DNA from: Deinococcus terrestris
Lineage (GTDB): Bacteria; Deinococcota; Deinococci; Deinococcales; Deinococcaceae
Assembly (NCBI RefSeq): GCF_009377345.1
Contig: NZ_WBSL01000002.1
Location: forward strand, 248,001 to 312,000
Direction: 5' to 3'
Length of the DNA: 64,000 nt
Below, one piece after another: positions 16,814 to 28,360 of the stretch. The notes under the pieces are model-generated. The model was not told where the DNA came from. It did not search any database and worked only from the letters and a program-made list of their open reading frames with translations. The first letter of the stretch is position 1. Each line of letters opens with the position of its first letter. The position numbers and the translations under genes were made by a program.

Positions 16814-17613
16814 GGTTCCTCCAGCCATTCGCGCAGAAAGCGTTGGCGAAAGCGGTGGGCGGCGTCCGCGCCCGTGACCCGCTCCAGATGCGGCATTAGG
16901 TGGTGCAGCAGGGTCGAGACATCGTCCCGGCCGTGCTCGCGCCGCAGCCAGGCCAGCAGCCGGGGGGCACGGTCGTCGAGTTCGGTATGCAGTTCGCGCT
17001 CCAGTGCGGTCCACAGTGAGGACGTGCTTCGGCGCTCGCGGTCGAGAAAGACCTGAAGGCCACGGGGCTCGTCCGCCACCGCCCAGCGAAACAGCGACTT
17101 GTGGTAGCCGCCCGGCTCAGCGGGCCAGGCGGGCGAGCCCAGCCAGCCCCGCGCCCGGTCACTCCAGACGCGCAGGTCAAAGGCCCGCTCAACCAGCAGC
17201 ACGCCTGCGTAGTTGCGCCCGTCCAAGAGGGGCAATAGGTCCCGGTCTTGCGGAGTCACCGGTTGGCGAAAGGCCACGGTCGTCCCGTGGCTGACGGCGT
17301 GGGCCAGCAGCTTCTCCTCGGTTCCCAAGAAGGCCGCCTGACACCACCCACCGGGCGCCTGGGCATAGAGGAAAGAAAGGGCCTCGGCGGCGGCGGAGTG
17401 CTGGCGGGTCTGGGCATAGGTCGGGTGACCCGATTCCACCAGAATCCAGCCCCCGGCCCCGGCACGCGGCGAGGGCGCGACACGGACAAGCGCGCTGCTG
17501 CCGTGAACGGCCCACTCTCCCAGGATCTGGGGAAGATCCCGCCCGGCAAAAGGGGCCTTTTCCGCTGAACGCTCCAACAAAAGACCAAAAATAGACTCGA
17601 CTGGGCTGAGCAT
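16810..17613 (-). CDS. Unknown protein coupled to rhodopsin (PATAN/DUF4388-like N-terminus?)
   Basis: I do not recognise the whole protein (267 aa). It has no membrane segments, so it is probably cytoplasmic. Residues ~28-85 (ILGEWAVHGSSALVRV ... GWILVESGHPTYAQ ... AAAEALSFL) have the strand-strand-helix rhythm of PATAN/DUF4388 domains, which occur in two-component and gliding regulators. The C-terminal half is helical and charged (WTALERELHTELDD, RFRQRFLREWLEEP). Its stop overlaps the rhodopsin ATG (ATGA), so the two are made together and may work together, for example as a signalling partner. That role is inference. Confidence 0.6.
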   Translation of the reverse strand: MLSPVESIFGLLLERSAEKAPFAGRDLPQILGEWAVHGSSALVRVAPSPRAGAGGWILVESGHPTYAQTRQHSAAAEALSFLYAQAPGGWCQAAFLGTEEKLLAHAVSHGTTVAFRQPVTPQDRDLLPLLDGRNYAGVLLVERAFDLRVWSDRARGWLGSPAWPAEPGGYHKSLFRWAVADEPRGLQVFLDRERRSTSSLWTALERELHTELDDRAPRLLAWLRREHGRDDVSTLLHHLMPHLERVTGADAAHRFRQRFLREWLEEP

Positions 17614-17776
17614 ACCTGCCTTTCTGCTTCCCAGACGGCGGGGCGTTTACTCCCTGCGTCTCGCCGCAGGAATGAATGCCTCCAAGAAAGCGCCTTTCTT
17701 TTACCGGCGCTGAAATGACAAAAACCTTTCGCATCAAGCATTTAATTGTGTGATCAATTGATATTAGAACAAACAA
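17614..17776 (-). promoter_or_regulatory. Promoter and ~160-nt leader of the rhodopsin operon
   Basis: On the minus strand an AT-rich block (about 17720-17776, including the palindrome ATCAATTGAT at 17753-17762) is followed by a long untranslated leader. In the leader CCTGCG pairs with CGCAGG around a GCGAGA loop (17653-17670), flanked by GGC/GCC that could close an outer helix. The gene itself starts behind GAAAGGCAGG. This may be a structured RNA, but no known class could be assigned. Confidence 0.35.
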
Positions 17777-17871
17777 TAAACAAGGCAGTTACCAAAGGGG
17801 AACTGAACAACTAAGAAACGGGAGGCGGCCACGACAAGGTTTTTCGCCTTGCTCCCCAGCCGCAGAGGGGA

Positions 17872-17904
17872 GGGGGGGGCAGCAGATGCACTGCCGCCCC
17901 CCCC
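17872..17904 (-). terminator. Strong GC hairpin downstream of the DEAD-box gene
   Basis: A 14-bp stem with one G-T pair (17872-17885 with 17891-17904, loop 5 nt) lies 28 nt past the helicase stop. There is no T tract, so it may be a weak terminator or an mRNA-stabilising structure. The remaining bases between 17777 and 17932 show no gene. Confidence 0.4.
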
Positions 17905-17932
17905 AGGGAACCCCCCTATTCAGTTCGCCCGA

Positions 17933-19375
17933 TCACCGCCCCCGGCGACGCGCTTTTTGCGGCCCGACCCGCCCGGCCCCGGTGCCCGTGTCGAGGCCCT
18001 GGGCATTGTGCGGATGCGGCCTGGCCGCCCGCTTCTGGCCCTGCTCGGGGCGACCGTGGGCCTGCGTGGTGGACGACTCGCGCGGGGGCCGGGGCTGGCC
18101 CTGCCGCTGGGCCTGCTGCTGCCCGCGCCCCTGGCCGCCTCCGCGCACGCCGTTGCCGCTGCCCTGACCCTGCTTTTCCTGAATCGAGCGGTCGATCTGC
18201 CCTTCTTGCTGGGTCAGGGGCGGCTGGAGGGCGGCGGGCAGGCCCCGGCGCACGTTGCGCCACAGCTCGCGCTGTTCGGGAATCAGCAGGACGAGGTTCA
18301 CGCCGGGGCGTCCGGCGCGGGCGGTGCGGCCCGAGCGGTGCACGTGGTCCTCGGAGGTGGAGGCCACGTCCATGTGAATGACCAGGCGCACCTCCGGCAG
18401 GTCGATGCCGCGCCCGGCGATGTCGGTGGCGACCAGCACGCGCGACTTGCCCTCGCGCAGCAGGTCCATGGTGCGCTCGCGCTTCTTCTGGTCCATGTTG
18501 CCCTGAAGGGCGCTGACGATCTCGCCGGGAAGCAGGTCACCCAGCCGCTCGGCGCGGCGCTTGACCAGGGCCTTGGTGCGGCAAAAGATCACCACGCAGC
18601 CGCCCGGCGCCCGCAGCGCCTCCCGCGCGTGCTCGGCGGTCACGTTCAGCACGTCCTCGCGGGTGGTGTGGATCAGCAGGTGGGTGGCCCCGGTCGCCCC
18701 ACCCAATACGTCCCCGGTCTGCGGGGCCTCGGCGGCGCGGGCGGGGGCGATGTCGATGCGCTCGGGCGAGTGCATGAAGCGCTCGGCCACCTCGCGGATC
18801 GCGGCGGGAAAGGTCGCGGAGGCCATCGCAATCTGGAGGTCCTGCCCAGCCGCCTTCTGCGCCGCACGGAGGATGTCGCCCACATCCTTCAGGAAGCCCA
18901 GCGAGAGCAACTCGTCGGCTTCGTCAAGGACCACGTAGCGCAAGCCCGCAAGGCTGAGTTCGCCGCGCGTGATGAGGTCCTTGAGGCGCCCCGGCGTTCC
19001 GGCGATCACGCCCTTGCCGCTGGCCTCGGTGCGGGTTTGCGAGGGCGTGATGCCCCCGGTGATGCGCCCGGCGGGCATCCCGAGTTCGCGGGCCACGTCG
19101 CGGATCTGCACGGCGAGTTCGCGGGTGGGCGTGACCACCAGCACCTCGGGGCGCATCCCGCGGGTGGGCTTCATGCCGATGCCGCGCTCGGCGGCGGGAA
19201 TCAGGAAGGCGAGCGTCTTGCCGCTCCCGGTGCGGGCGGTCGTGATCACGTCACGGCCCGCGAGCAGGGCGGGAATGGCCCCGGCCTGCACGGGCGTGGG
19301 GGTGCGGTCCCCCAGCCAGCGGTGCCAGTCGGTCGCGGCGGGAGGGGTGGGGCGGGCAGTCGTGTTGGAAGTCAT
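17933..19375 (-). CDS. DEAD-box RNA helicase
   Basis: ATP-dependent RNA helicases of this family remodel structured RNA in ribosome assembly, mRNA decay or cold adaptation. The 480-aa protein shows the motifs in order: ARTGSGKT (Walker A), PTRELAVQI, GTPGR, VLDEADELL (DEAD), SAT, then ATDIAGRGIDLPEV and HRSGRTARAGRPG. The last ~80 residues are a Gln/Gly/Arg-rich disordered tail typical of RNA-binding extensions. ATG at 19375 is chosen because the domain starts directly afterwards; an open frame upstream is Pro/Ser-rich and unlikely to be coding. Monocistronic, with about 300 nt to the next gene. Confidence 0.92.
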   Translation of the reverse strand: MTSNTTARPTPPAATDWHRWLGDRTPTPVQAGAIPALLAGRDVITTARTGSGKTLAFLIPAAERGIGMKPTRGMRPEVLVVTPTRELAVQIRDVARELGMPAGRITGGITPSQTRTEASGKGVIAGTPGRLKDLITRGELSLAGLRYVVLDEADELLSLGFLKDVGDILRAAQKAAGQDLQIAMASATFPAAIREVAERFMHSPERIDIAPARAAEAPQTGDVLGGATGATHLLIHTTREDVLNVTAEHAREALRAPGGCVVIFCRTKALVKRRAERLGDLLPGEIVSALQGNMDQKKRERTMDLLREGKSRVLVATDIAGRGIDLPEVRLVIHMDVASTSEDHVHRSGRTARAGRPGVNLVLLIPEQRELWRNVRRGLPAALQPPLTQQEGQIDRSIQEKQGQGSGNGVRGGGQGRGQQQAQRQGQPRPPRESSTTQAHGRPEQGQKRAARPHPHNAQGLDTGTGAGRVGPQKARRRGR

Positions 19376-19635
19376 GAAAGTCCTGTCGGCAGAACACGCC
19401 GGGCCAGCGCGGGGGCTGGCGGCGGGGCGCGGCGCTGGAGAGGGCGCCGGGTGAGAATGTGGGGAACGCTTCAGCTGCCGTAGCGACTGGCTCTCCGCGC
19501 CCGCGAATCTGTCTGCCTGCGGTGGGGGGTCTGTTCTGCCAGGAGGAGCCGACTTCACAGACAAACCTCAGCAGTATGCCCCATCGGAAGGCGGGAGATG
19601 GGGGGTGAGGTTGGAATGGGAGAGTCCGTGCCGTG

Positions 19636-19663
19636 AAAACCCCCTCCCGGTGGGCGGAGGGGG
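19636..19663 (-). terminator. Intrinsic terminator of the SPFH-arc operon
   Basis: On the minus strand an 8-bp stem (19656-19663 with 19640-19647) is followed by TTTT at 19639-19636. It lies 8 nt past the stop of the Arc-like gene. I see nothing further in 19376-19635, which should hold the helicase promoter. Confidence 0.75.
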
Positions 19664-19671
19664 AGAGGGCT

Positions 19672-19869
19672 TCAGTCGTCGGAGGGGGTGGGGGTGTCCT
19701 CGGCCTCGGGCCTGGGCTTCAGGCGCCCGGCCTGGCGCACGCTCTGGGTGAGCAGGTACTCGATCTGGGCGTTGACCGAGCGCAGGTCGTCGGCGGCCCA
19801 GCGTTCGAGGGCGGCGTACAGCTCGGGGCTGATGCGGAGGGGGAAGTTCTTTTTCGGGCGGGCGGGCAT
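19672..19869 (-). CDS. Arc-like ribbon-helix-helix protein, 65 aa
   Basis: The small protein begins [20 protein letters not shown], where KNFPLRIS is the DNA-contacting beta strand of ribbon-helix-helix proteins and [25 protein letters not shown] is helix-turn-helix. Such Arc-type genes are often found directly beside SPFH/band-7 genes, as here (13 nt downstream). It probably binds DNA as a dimer and may autoregulate the operon. The acidic C-terminal tail ([12 protein letters not shown]) is disordered. Confidence 0.8.
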   Translation of the reverse strand: MPARPKKNFPLRISPELYAALERWAADDLRSVNAQIEYLLTQSVRQAGRLKPRPEAEDTPTPSDD

Positions 19870-19882
19870 GTGGCGCCCCCCG

Positions 19883-20800
<918 letters not shown>

Positions 20801-20835
20801 CAGGTTCTCCCGGCACCGGGGAACGTCCGGCGCGT

Positions 20836-20857
20836 ATCAAAGTGATATCACATTGAT
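20836..20857. promoter_or_regulatory. Near-perfect 22-bp palindrome upstream of the SPFH operon
   Basis: ATCAA and GTGAT half-sites are mirrored around GTGATATCAC, with one mismatched pair. It lies 36 nt before the SPFH start and 137 nt before livH, the only AT-rich block in the gap. It could be an operator, perhaps for the Arc-like protein of this operon. Confidence 0.45.
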
Positions 20858-20993
20858 GCAGGCAAAACCAGGGGAGGAGTTGCCGGGGCCGGGGGCAACC
20901 CGTATCGTGAAGACCTCCACAATCTGAACGTCCCCTGAAGGTCGTCTCCCGAGTTTCCCCCTTTCCCGCAGGAGTGCCGCATGGAGCCGTGCT

Positions 20994-23814
<2,821 letters not shown>

Positions 23815-23818
<4 letters not shown>

Positions 23819-24525
23819 CGCCCCTGCTGGAAGTGCGTGGCCTGCATACCCGCTATGGCCGGGTGGAGGCGCTGGGCGGGGTGAGTGTCGAGGTTCCCGC
23901 CGGGCACATCGTGAGCGTGATCGGCGCGAACGGGGCGGGGAAGACCACCCTGATGAACTCGGTCATGGGCGTGCTGACGCCCTCGGCGGGCGAGGTGCTG
24001 TACGCGGGCGAATCGCTGCGGGGGGTGCCGCTGGAGGCGCGGGTGGCGCGGGGCATCACGCTGGTGCCCGAGCGCCGCGACCTGTTCGCCTCCATGACGG
24101 TGGCGGACAACCTGCAACTGGGGGCCTATACCCGGCGGCGGGGCGGGTGGCGGGGTGATCTGGACGGGGTGTATGCCCGCTTCCCGCGCCTCGCGGAGCG
24201 CCGCCGCCAACTGGCGGGCACCCTCTCGGGCGGCGAGCAGCAGATGCTGGCGATTGGCCGGGCGCTGATGGCGCGGCCCCGGCTGCTGCTGCTGGACGAA
24301 CCCAGCCTCGGCCTCGCGCCGCTGATCGTGCGCGACATCCTCCGCATCGTGCAGGGCCTGCGGGATGAGGGCGTGACCATCCTGCTCGTCGAGCAGAACG
24401 CCCGCGCGTCCCTCGCCATCAGCGACGGGGGCTACGTACTGGAAACCGGGCAGGTGCGCCTGAGCGGCCCCGCGCACGAGCTGGCGCGGGACGAGACGCT
24501 GGGGGCAAGCTACCTGGGGGGGTAG
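23815..24525 (+). CDS. livF: Branched-chain amino-acid ABC transporter ATPase (LivF type)
   Basis: The 236-aa ATPase is the second nucleotide-binding subunit of the LIV importer. It has Walker [17 protein letters not shown], the signature [16 protein letters not shown], Walker [14 protein letters not shown] and the H-loop region [12 protein letters not shown] (Gln-Asn in place of His-Asp), as usual for LivF. The GTG start overlaps the preceding stop and is preceded by GGGGAGGAGG. It completes the operon livH-livMG-livF. Confidence 0.93.
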
Positions 24526-24535
24526 AGCGGACCGC

Positions 24536-24541
24536 TATCCT
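24536..24541 (+). promoter_or_regulatory. TAnnnT -10 box for ppa (leaderless type)
   Basis: TATCCT lies 7 nt before the ppa ATG, with no Shine-Dalgarno. It gives ppa its own start separate from the liv operon ending 23 nt upstream. Confidence 0.5.
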
Positions 24542-24548
24542 TCCCCCC

Positions 24549-25100
24549 ATGCACCCCTGGCACGACCTGCCCCCCGGAGACAACCCGCCCACGCTGCTGC
24601 GCGTCGTCGTGGAGGTGCCGCGCGGGGACACCACCAAGTACGAACTCGACCGCGAGTACGGGGTGCTGGCGGTCAACCGCATTTTGACGCCGCCCGTACC
24701 CTATCCGGCGCACTACGGCTTCGTGCCGCGCACACTCGACGAGGACGGCGATCCGCTCGACGCGCTGGTGGTCATGCAGAATCCGGTCGTGCCGCTCGCG
24801 GTGCTGCGGGCGCGGCCCATCGGGGTGGTCAAGCTCGAGGACCGGGGGCAGATTGACGACAAGCTGATCTGCGTGCATGTGGACGACCCGTCCTGCGTGG
24901 GCTTCCACACCTTCGGGGACCTGCCGGGGCACGATCAGGAGCGTTTCAAGTGGTTTTTTGAGGTCTATCAGGACCAGCTTCAGCGCGACGTGCGGGTGGC
25001 CCACATCGGCGGGCGGCAGGAGGCCGAGGCGTCGGTGCGGCGGGGGCTGGAGCGGTACGCAGCGGCCTTTCCGGACCGCCCGGAGCCGCGCCCGCGCTGA
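24549..25100 (+). CDS. ppa: Inorganic pyrophosphatase (family I)
   Basis: The enzyme hydrolyses pyrophosphate to phosphate in the cytoplasm and so pulls biosynthetic reactions forward. The 183-aa protein shows the family I core: EVPRGDTTKYELDREYGVL, YPAHYGFVPRTLDEDGDPLD, the metal-binding DEDGDPLDALV cluster and LEDRGQIDDKLICV. Length is typical. The protein is read from an ATG right after a -10 box. Confidence 0.95.
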   Translation: MHPWHDLPPGDNPPTLLRVVVEVPRGDTTKYELDREYGVLAVNRILTPPVPYPAHYGFVPRTLDEDGDPLDALVVMQNPVVPLAVLRARPIGVVKLEDRGQIDDKLICVHVDDPSCVGFHTFGDLPGHDQERFKWFFEVYQDQLQRDVRVAHIGGRQEAEASVRRGLERYAAAFPDRPEPRPR

Positions 25101-25206
25101 GGGACCGGGCTGAGGGACCGGAACGAGCCCCTGCACGCCGGGAGAGGATACTGAACGCGGGAAGCCGAAGCGAGGAGGGCGGAGGCGGCAGCGGGGGCGC
25201 AGGCGT

Positions 25207-25670
25207 GACAGCGGGCGCGGCAGCGGGCCGAGACGACGCCCCAGGTCACACTCGCGGCCCTGACCGCGCTCGTTCTGGTACGCGACGTGCTGAACCCCCC
25301 CCACCCCTTCTGCGCGCCCATCGCGGCGGTAATCGGGCTGAATGCCTCGCTGGGTACGCGGGGCACGAACGCGCGGCGGCGGCTGGGGGTGGGCGAACTC
25401 GCGGTCCTGGGGAGCGGGGACCTGGCCTTTGCGGTGGCGACCCTGGTGGCCGTCAGCGCGGCGCAGGCAGCTTCCAGTGCGGTCCCGACGGTCACGGTGG
25501 CGGGAGGGGAGGCCGGACTCGGCCGACTGACCGACGCCCTGATCGGCGTGGCAGTGGCGCCCACCTTCAGCCAGGGCCTCTTTCTCCCTGAGCCGCTGGG
25601 GCTGCTGCGCCGGGCACAACGGGCCGCTCTGCTCGACCTCGCGGTCGTTCCCAGGCCGCCCGCGACCTGA
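25207..25670 (+). pseudogene. FUSC/aromatic-acid exporter-type membrane protein, remnant
   Basis: An open frame following a TGA at 25205-25207 encodes VTLAALTALVLVRDVLNPPH, FCAPIAAVIGLNASLGTRGT and a C-terminal EAGLGRLTDALIGVAVAPTF, FLPEPLGLLRRAQ. This is the pattern of the FUSC/aromatic acid exporter N-terminal membrane domain, but the first helices are absent and the middle is shortened (GVGELAVLGSGDLAFAV). No good start or ribosome site precedes it. I read it as a decayed copy; a short functional protein from GTG at 25287 cannot be excluded. Confidence 0.45.
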
Positions 25671-25819
25671 CACACGGGCCTGCCGGATGAGGCGGGTTGA
25701 GGGCGGGCCCGAACAGTTGGGGCCGGGTCCTCACTGACTCGGCGCACACGAGCTTGTGCTCCTCTTCCCTTGCGCGTGACTCGTGTGAGGCAGTGAACCC
25801 AGGACCGCGCCCCACCCCC

Positions 25820-26926
25820 TCACGGCAGCCCCAGCACCTCAAGCAGTTCCGTCGCGGCAGCCCGCCCCGCCCGGTTCGCGCCGATGGTGGAGGAGGACGG
25901 GCCATACCCCACGAGGTGAATGCGCGGGTCACGGGCGACCTGGGTGGCGAGGCGTCCGGTCATGACGATGCCGCCCCCCGGCTCCCGCAGCCCCAGGGGC
26001 GCGAGATGGTCAAGCGAGCTGCGAAAGCCCGTGCACCACAGAATCACGTCCGTCCGCTGCTCGCTGCCGTCTTCCCAGCGCACGCCGGTCTCGGTGATCT
26101 CGCGGAACATGGGTCGGCGCTCCAGCACGCCCCGCGCCCGCATGGCCTCTACCGCCGGGGTCACCGGGAGCCCGGTGACGGAGACAACCGACGCCGGTGG
26201 TAGCCCACGCCGCACCCGGTCCTCAACGAGCGCGACCGCCGCGCGACCCGCCTCCTCGTCAAAGGGACCCTCGCGGAACTGCGGGGGGCGGCGCGTCACC
26301 CAGGTGGTCGTCGTGACCCGCGACACCTCGTCCAGCAGTTGCAGGGCCGAGATTCCAGCGCCGACAACCACCACATGCTGCCCGGTGAACTCTGCGGCCG
26401 TGCGGTAGTCGCGGGTGTGAAGCTGCCGCCCGCGGAAGCGGTCCGCGCCCGGATACGCGGGGATATACGGGCTTTCCCAGGTTCCGGTGGCGTTGATGAG
26501 CCCACGGGCGGAGAGGTCGCCCCGGTCGGTCTCGATCCGGAAACGCTCGCCGCGCCGGGTCACCAGCGTCACCCGCACAGGCCGGAAGACGGGCAGCCCG
26601 AAACGGCGCTCGTAGGCCGCGAAGTAGCGCGGCACCGCGACGCTGGCCCGCACCTGCCCCTGCCCGGCCCCCGCGACCTCCGAGAAGGGCATCCCCGGCA
26701 GGTCGTGCAGGCGGTTGACCGTGCTCAGCGTCAGGCTGGGCCAGCGAAACTGCCACGCGCCTCCGGGCTCGGGCGCGGCGTCCAGCACCACGAAGCCCTT
26801 GACCGGGGCGAGGCCACGTTGCGCGAGGTGGTACGCGGCGGAGAGGCCCGCCTGCCCCGCGCCGATCACCACGACCTCGGTCTTGATCGCCGCGCCGGGG
26901 ACGAGGGTGGGGGGGGCAGCAGTCAC
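25820..26926 (-). CDS. FAD-dependent oxidoreductase (FMO/CzcO-like)
   Basis: The 368-aa flavoprotein has an N-terminal FAD motif VIGAGQAGLSAAYHLAQRG and a second dinucleotide motif VVGAGISALQLLDEV near residue 190, with ATG and CTGF (LWCTGFRSSLDHL) motifs of the flavin monooxygenase/thioredoxin-reductase-like superfamily. W-x-FRWPSLTLST and the TWESPYIPAYPG segment match small FMO-like proteins often annotated as NAD(P)-binding or potassium-transport flavoproteins. The substrate is unknown. It starts by ATGA overlap with the upstream G6PDH-like gene, so it belongs to the sugar operon. Confidence 0.8.
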   Translation of the reverse strand: MTAAPPTLVPGAAIKTEVVVIGAGQAGLSAAYHLAQRGLAPVKGFVVLDAAPEPGGAWQFRWPSLTLSTVNRLHDLPGMPFSEVAGAGQGQVRASVAVPRYFAAYERRFGLPVFRPVRVTLVTRRGERFRIETDRGDLSARGLINATGTWESPYIPAYPGADRFRGRQLHTRDYRTAAEFTGQHVVVVGAGISALQLLDEVSRVTTTTWVTRRPPQFREGPFDEEAGRAAVALVEDRVRRGLPPASVVSVTGLPVTPAVEAMRARGVLERRPMFREITETGVRWEDGSEQRTDVILWCTGFRSSLDHLAPLGLREPGGGIVMTGRLATQVARDPRIHLVGYGPSSSTIGANRAGRAAATELLEVLGLP

Positions 26927-28332
26927 TGGGACCGGTCACCCGGGCCGGACGACCCCGCCGGGTACTCCTCCAGCGGGACGCGGCCCGCCGCCCAGCCCTC
27001 CAGCACGGGCGTCACCACCCGCCACGCTTCCTCGGCCTCGTCGCCCCGCACGGACAGGGCGCTGCCGCCCGCCAGCACGTCGCGCAGCACGCGGGCGTAG
27101 GGGGGCAGGCCACTCTCCGGCGGGGGTCCAGTGAGGGCGAGGGGCACGGGCTGCGGCCGCGACCCGGCGCTCAGGCCGCTCAGGTGCAGGCCGAGGTCGG
27201 TGGGGCCGTCCAGCCCGATGCGCCACTCGTTGGGGGGCATATCCTCTGACTCTCCGAAGGGTGAAGGCTCGGCGGCCCGGAAGCGGACGACGATCCCCTT
27301 GCGCCGCGCGGAGAGCGCTTTGCCTGCCCGCAGGACGAAGCGGGTGCCCTGCCAGCGGGGGGTATCCAACTCCAGCACGACCTCGGCCCAGGTTTCGGTC
27401 TCGCGGGAGGGGTCCACGCCCTCCTCGGCGGCGTAATCGGGCACCTCGCCTCCGCCCGCCCCGCCCGTGTCGGCGAGGCGGCCCGCCGTATAGCGGGCGC
27501 GGCGCGTCTGCTCCTCCACGGCCTGCGGGGTCAGGGAACGCACCGAGCGCAGCGCCGCCACCTTGGCGTCCCGCAGGTCGCGTTCGTTCAGGCTGGCGGG
27601 CGGCTCCATCGCGGCGAAGCACAGGACTTGCAGCATGTGGTTTTGCAGCACGTCCTTCAGGGCCCCGGTCCCGTCGTAGTACCCGGCGCGGCCCTCCAAC
27701 GCCAGGGTCTCCTCCCAGAGAATCTCGATCTGCTCGATGTGCTCGCCGGTCCACAGGGCCTGAGCCACCCGGTTGGCGAAGCGCAGGCCCAGCAGGTTCT
27801 GTACCGGGGCCATGCCCAGCACGTGATCGACCCGGAAGACGACCCGCTCGGCCTCCTCCCCGTAGGTGTCCGCGAGCAGGGCGTTGAGCGACCGCGCCCC
27901 TTCCAGATTCTCCCCGAAGGGCTTTTCCAGCACCACGCGGCTGCCCGGCGGCAACCCGGCGGCCCCAAGCGCCCGCACCGCCGGGGCGAAGAGGCCGGGC
28001 GGCAGCGCGAGGTAGGCGGCCAGGGGCCCCTCGCCGGGAAGGGCGGCCAGGGCGGCAGCCACGCTTTGCGGGTCGGTGGCGTCCGTCTGGCGGTAGCGCA
28101 GCGCCCCCAGCACCGCCTCACGGGAGGCGGCGGGAAGGTCGCCCGCGTGCTCCTCCAGACCCTCCGCGACTTGACGGCGAAAACCCTCGTCGTCCCCCTT
28201 ACGGGTCGCCGCCCCGAGGATCTGGAAGCCGCCGGGAAGGTCCCCCTGCGCGTGCAGTGCGGCCAGGGCGGGCAGCAGAAAGCGGCGGGCGAGGTCACCC
28301 GTGGCGCCGAACAGCAGCAGTCTCTCGATCAT
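26923..28332 (-). CDS. zwf: Glucose-6-phosphate dehydrogenase-like protein, divergent
   Basis: The family oxidises glucose 6-phosphate to 6-phosphogluconolactone with NAD(P)+. The 469-aa protein has the nucleotide motif FGATGDLARR, EKPFGENL and the catalytic block DGTGALKDVLQNHMLQVL. The substrate signature, usually R-I-D-H-Y-L-G-K-E, reads RVDHVLGMA (residues 167-175): Asp and His are kept but the Tyr, the phosphate-contacting Lys and the Glu are replaced. It is also ~20-30 residues shorter than usual. It may act on another sugar or have weak activity. Neighbours are a lactonase and a sugar porter, consistent with a sugar-oxidation operon. Confidence 0.75.
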   Translation of the reverse strand: MIERLLLFGATGDLARRFLLPALAALHAQGDLPGGFQILGAATRKGDDEGFRRQVAEGLEEHAGDLPAASREAVLGALRYRQTDATDPQSVAAALAALPGEGPLAAYLALPPGLFAPAVRALGAAGLPPGSRVVLEKPFGENLEGARSLNALLADTYGEEAERVVFRVDHVLGMAPVQNLLGLRFANRVAQALWTGEHIEQIEILWEETLALEGRAGYYDGTGALKDVLQNHMLQVLCFAAMEPPASLNERDLRDAKVAALRSVRSLTPQAVEEQTRRARYTAGRLADTGGAGGGEVPDYAAEEGVDPSRETETWAEVVLELDTPRWQGTRFVLRAGKALSARRKGIVVRFRAAEPSPFGESEDMPPNEWRIGLDGPTDLGLHLSGLSAGSRPQPVPLALTGPPPESGLPPYARVLRDVLAGGSALSVRGDEAEEAWRVVTPVLEGWAAGRVPLEEYPAGSSGPGDRSQ

Positions 28333-28360
28333 GCGGGCCTCCTTCCGGGGGTCCGGGCGC

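Noticed and set aside
17614..17700. Cyclic di-GMP (GEMM) riboswitch upstream of the rhodopsin operon
   Set aside because: There is a GNRA-like hairpin and a GGGA segment, but the conserved core and second stem with its receptor could not be matched.
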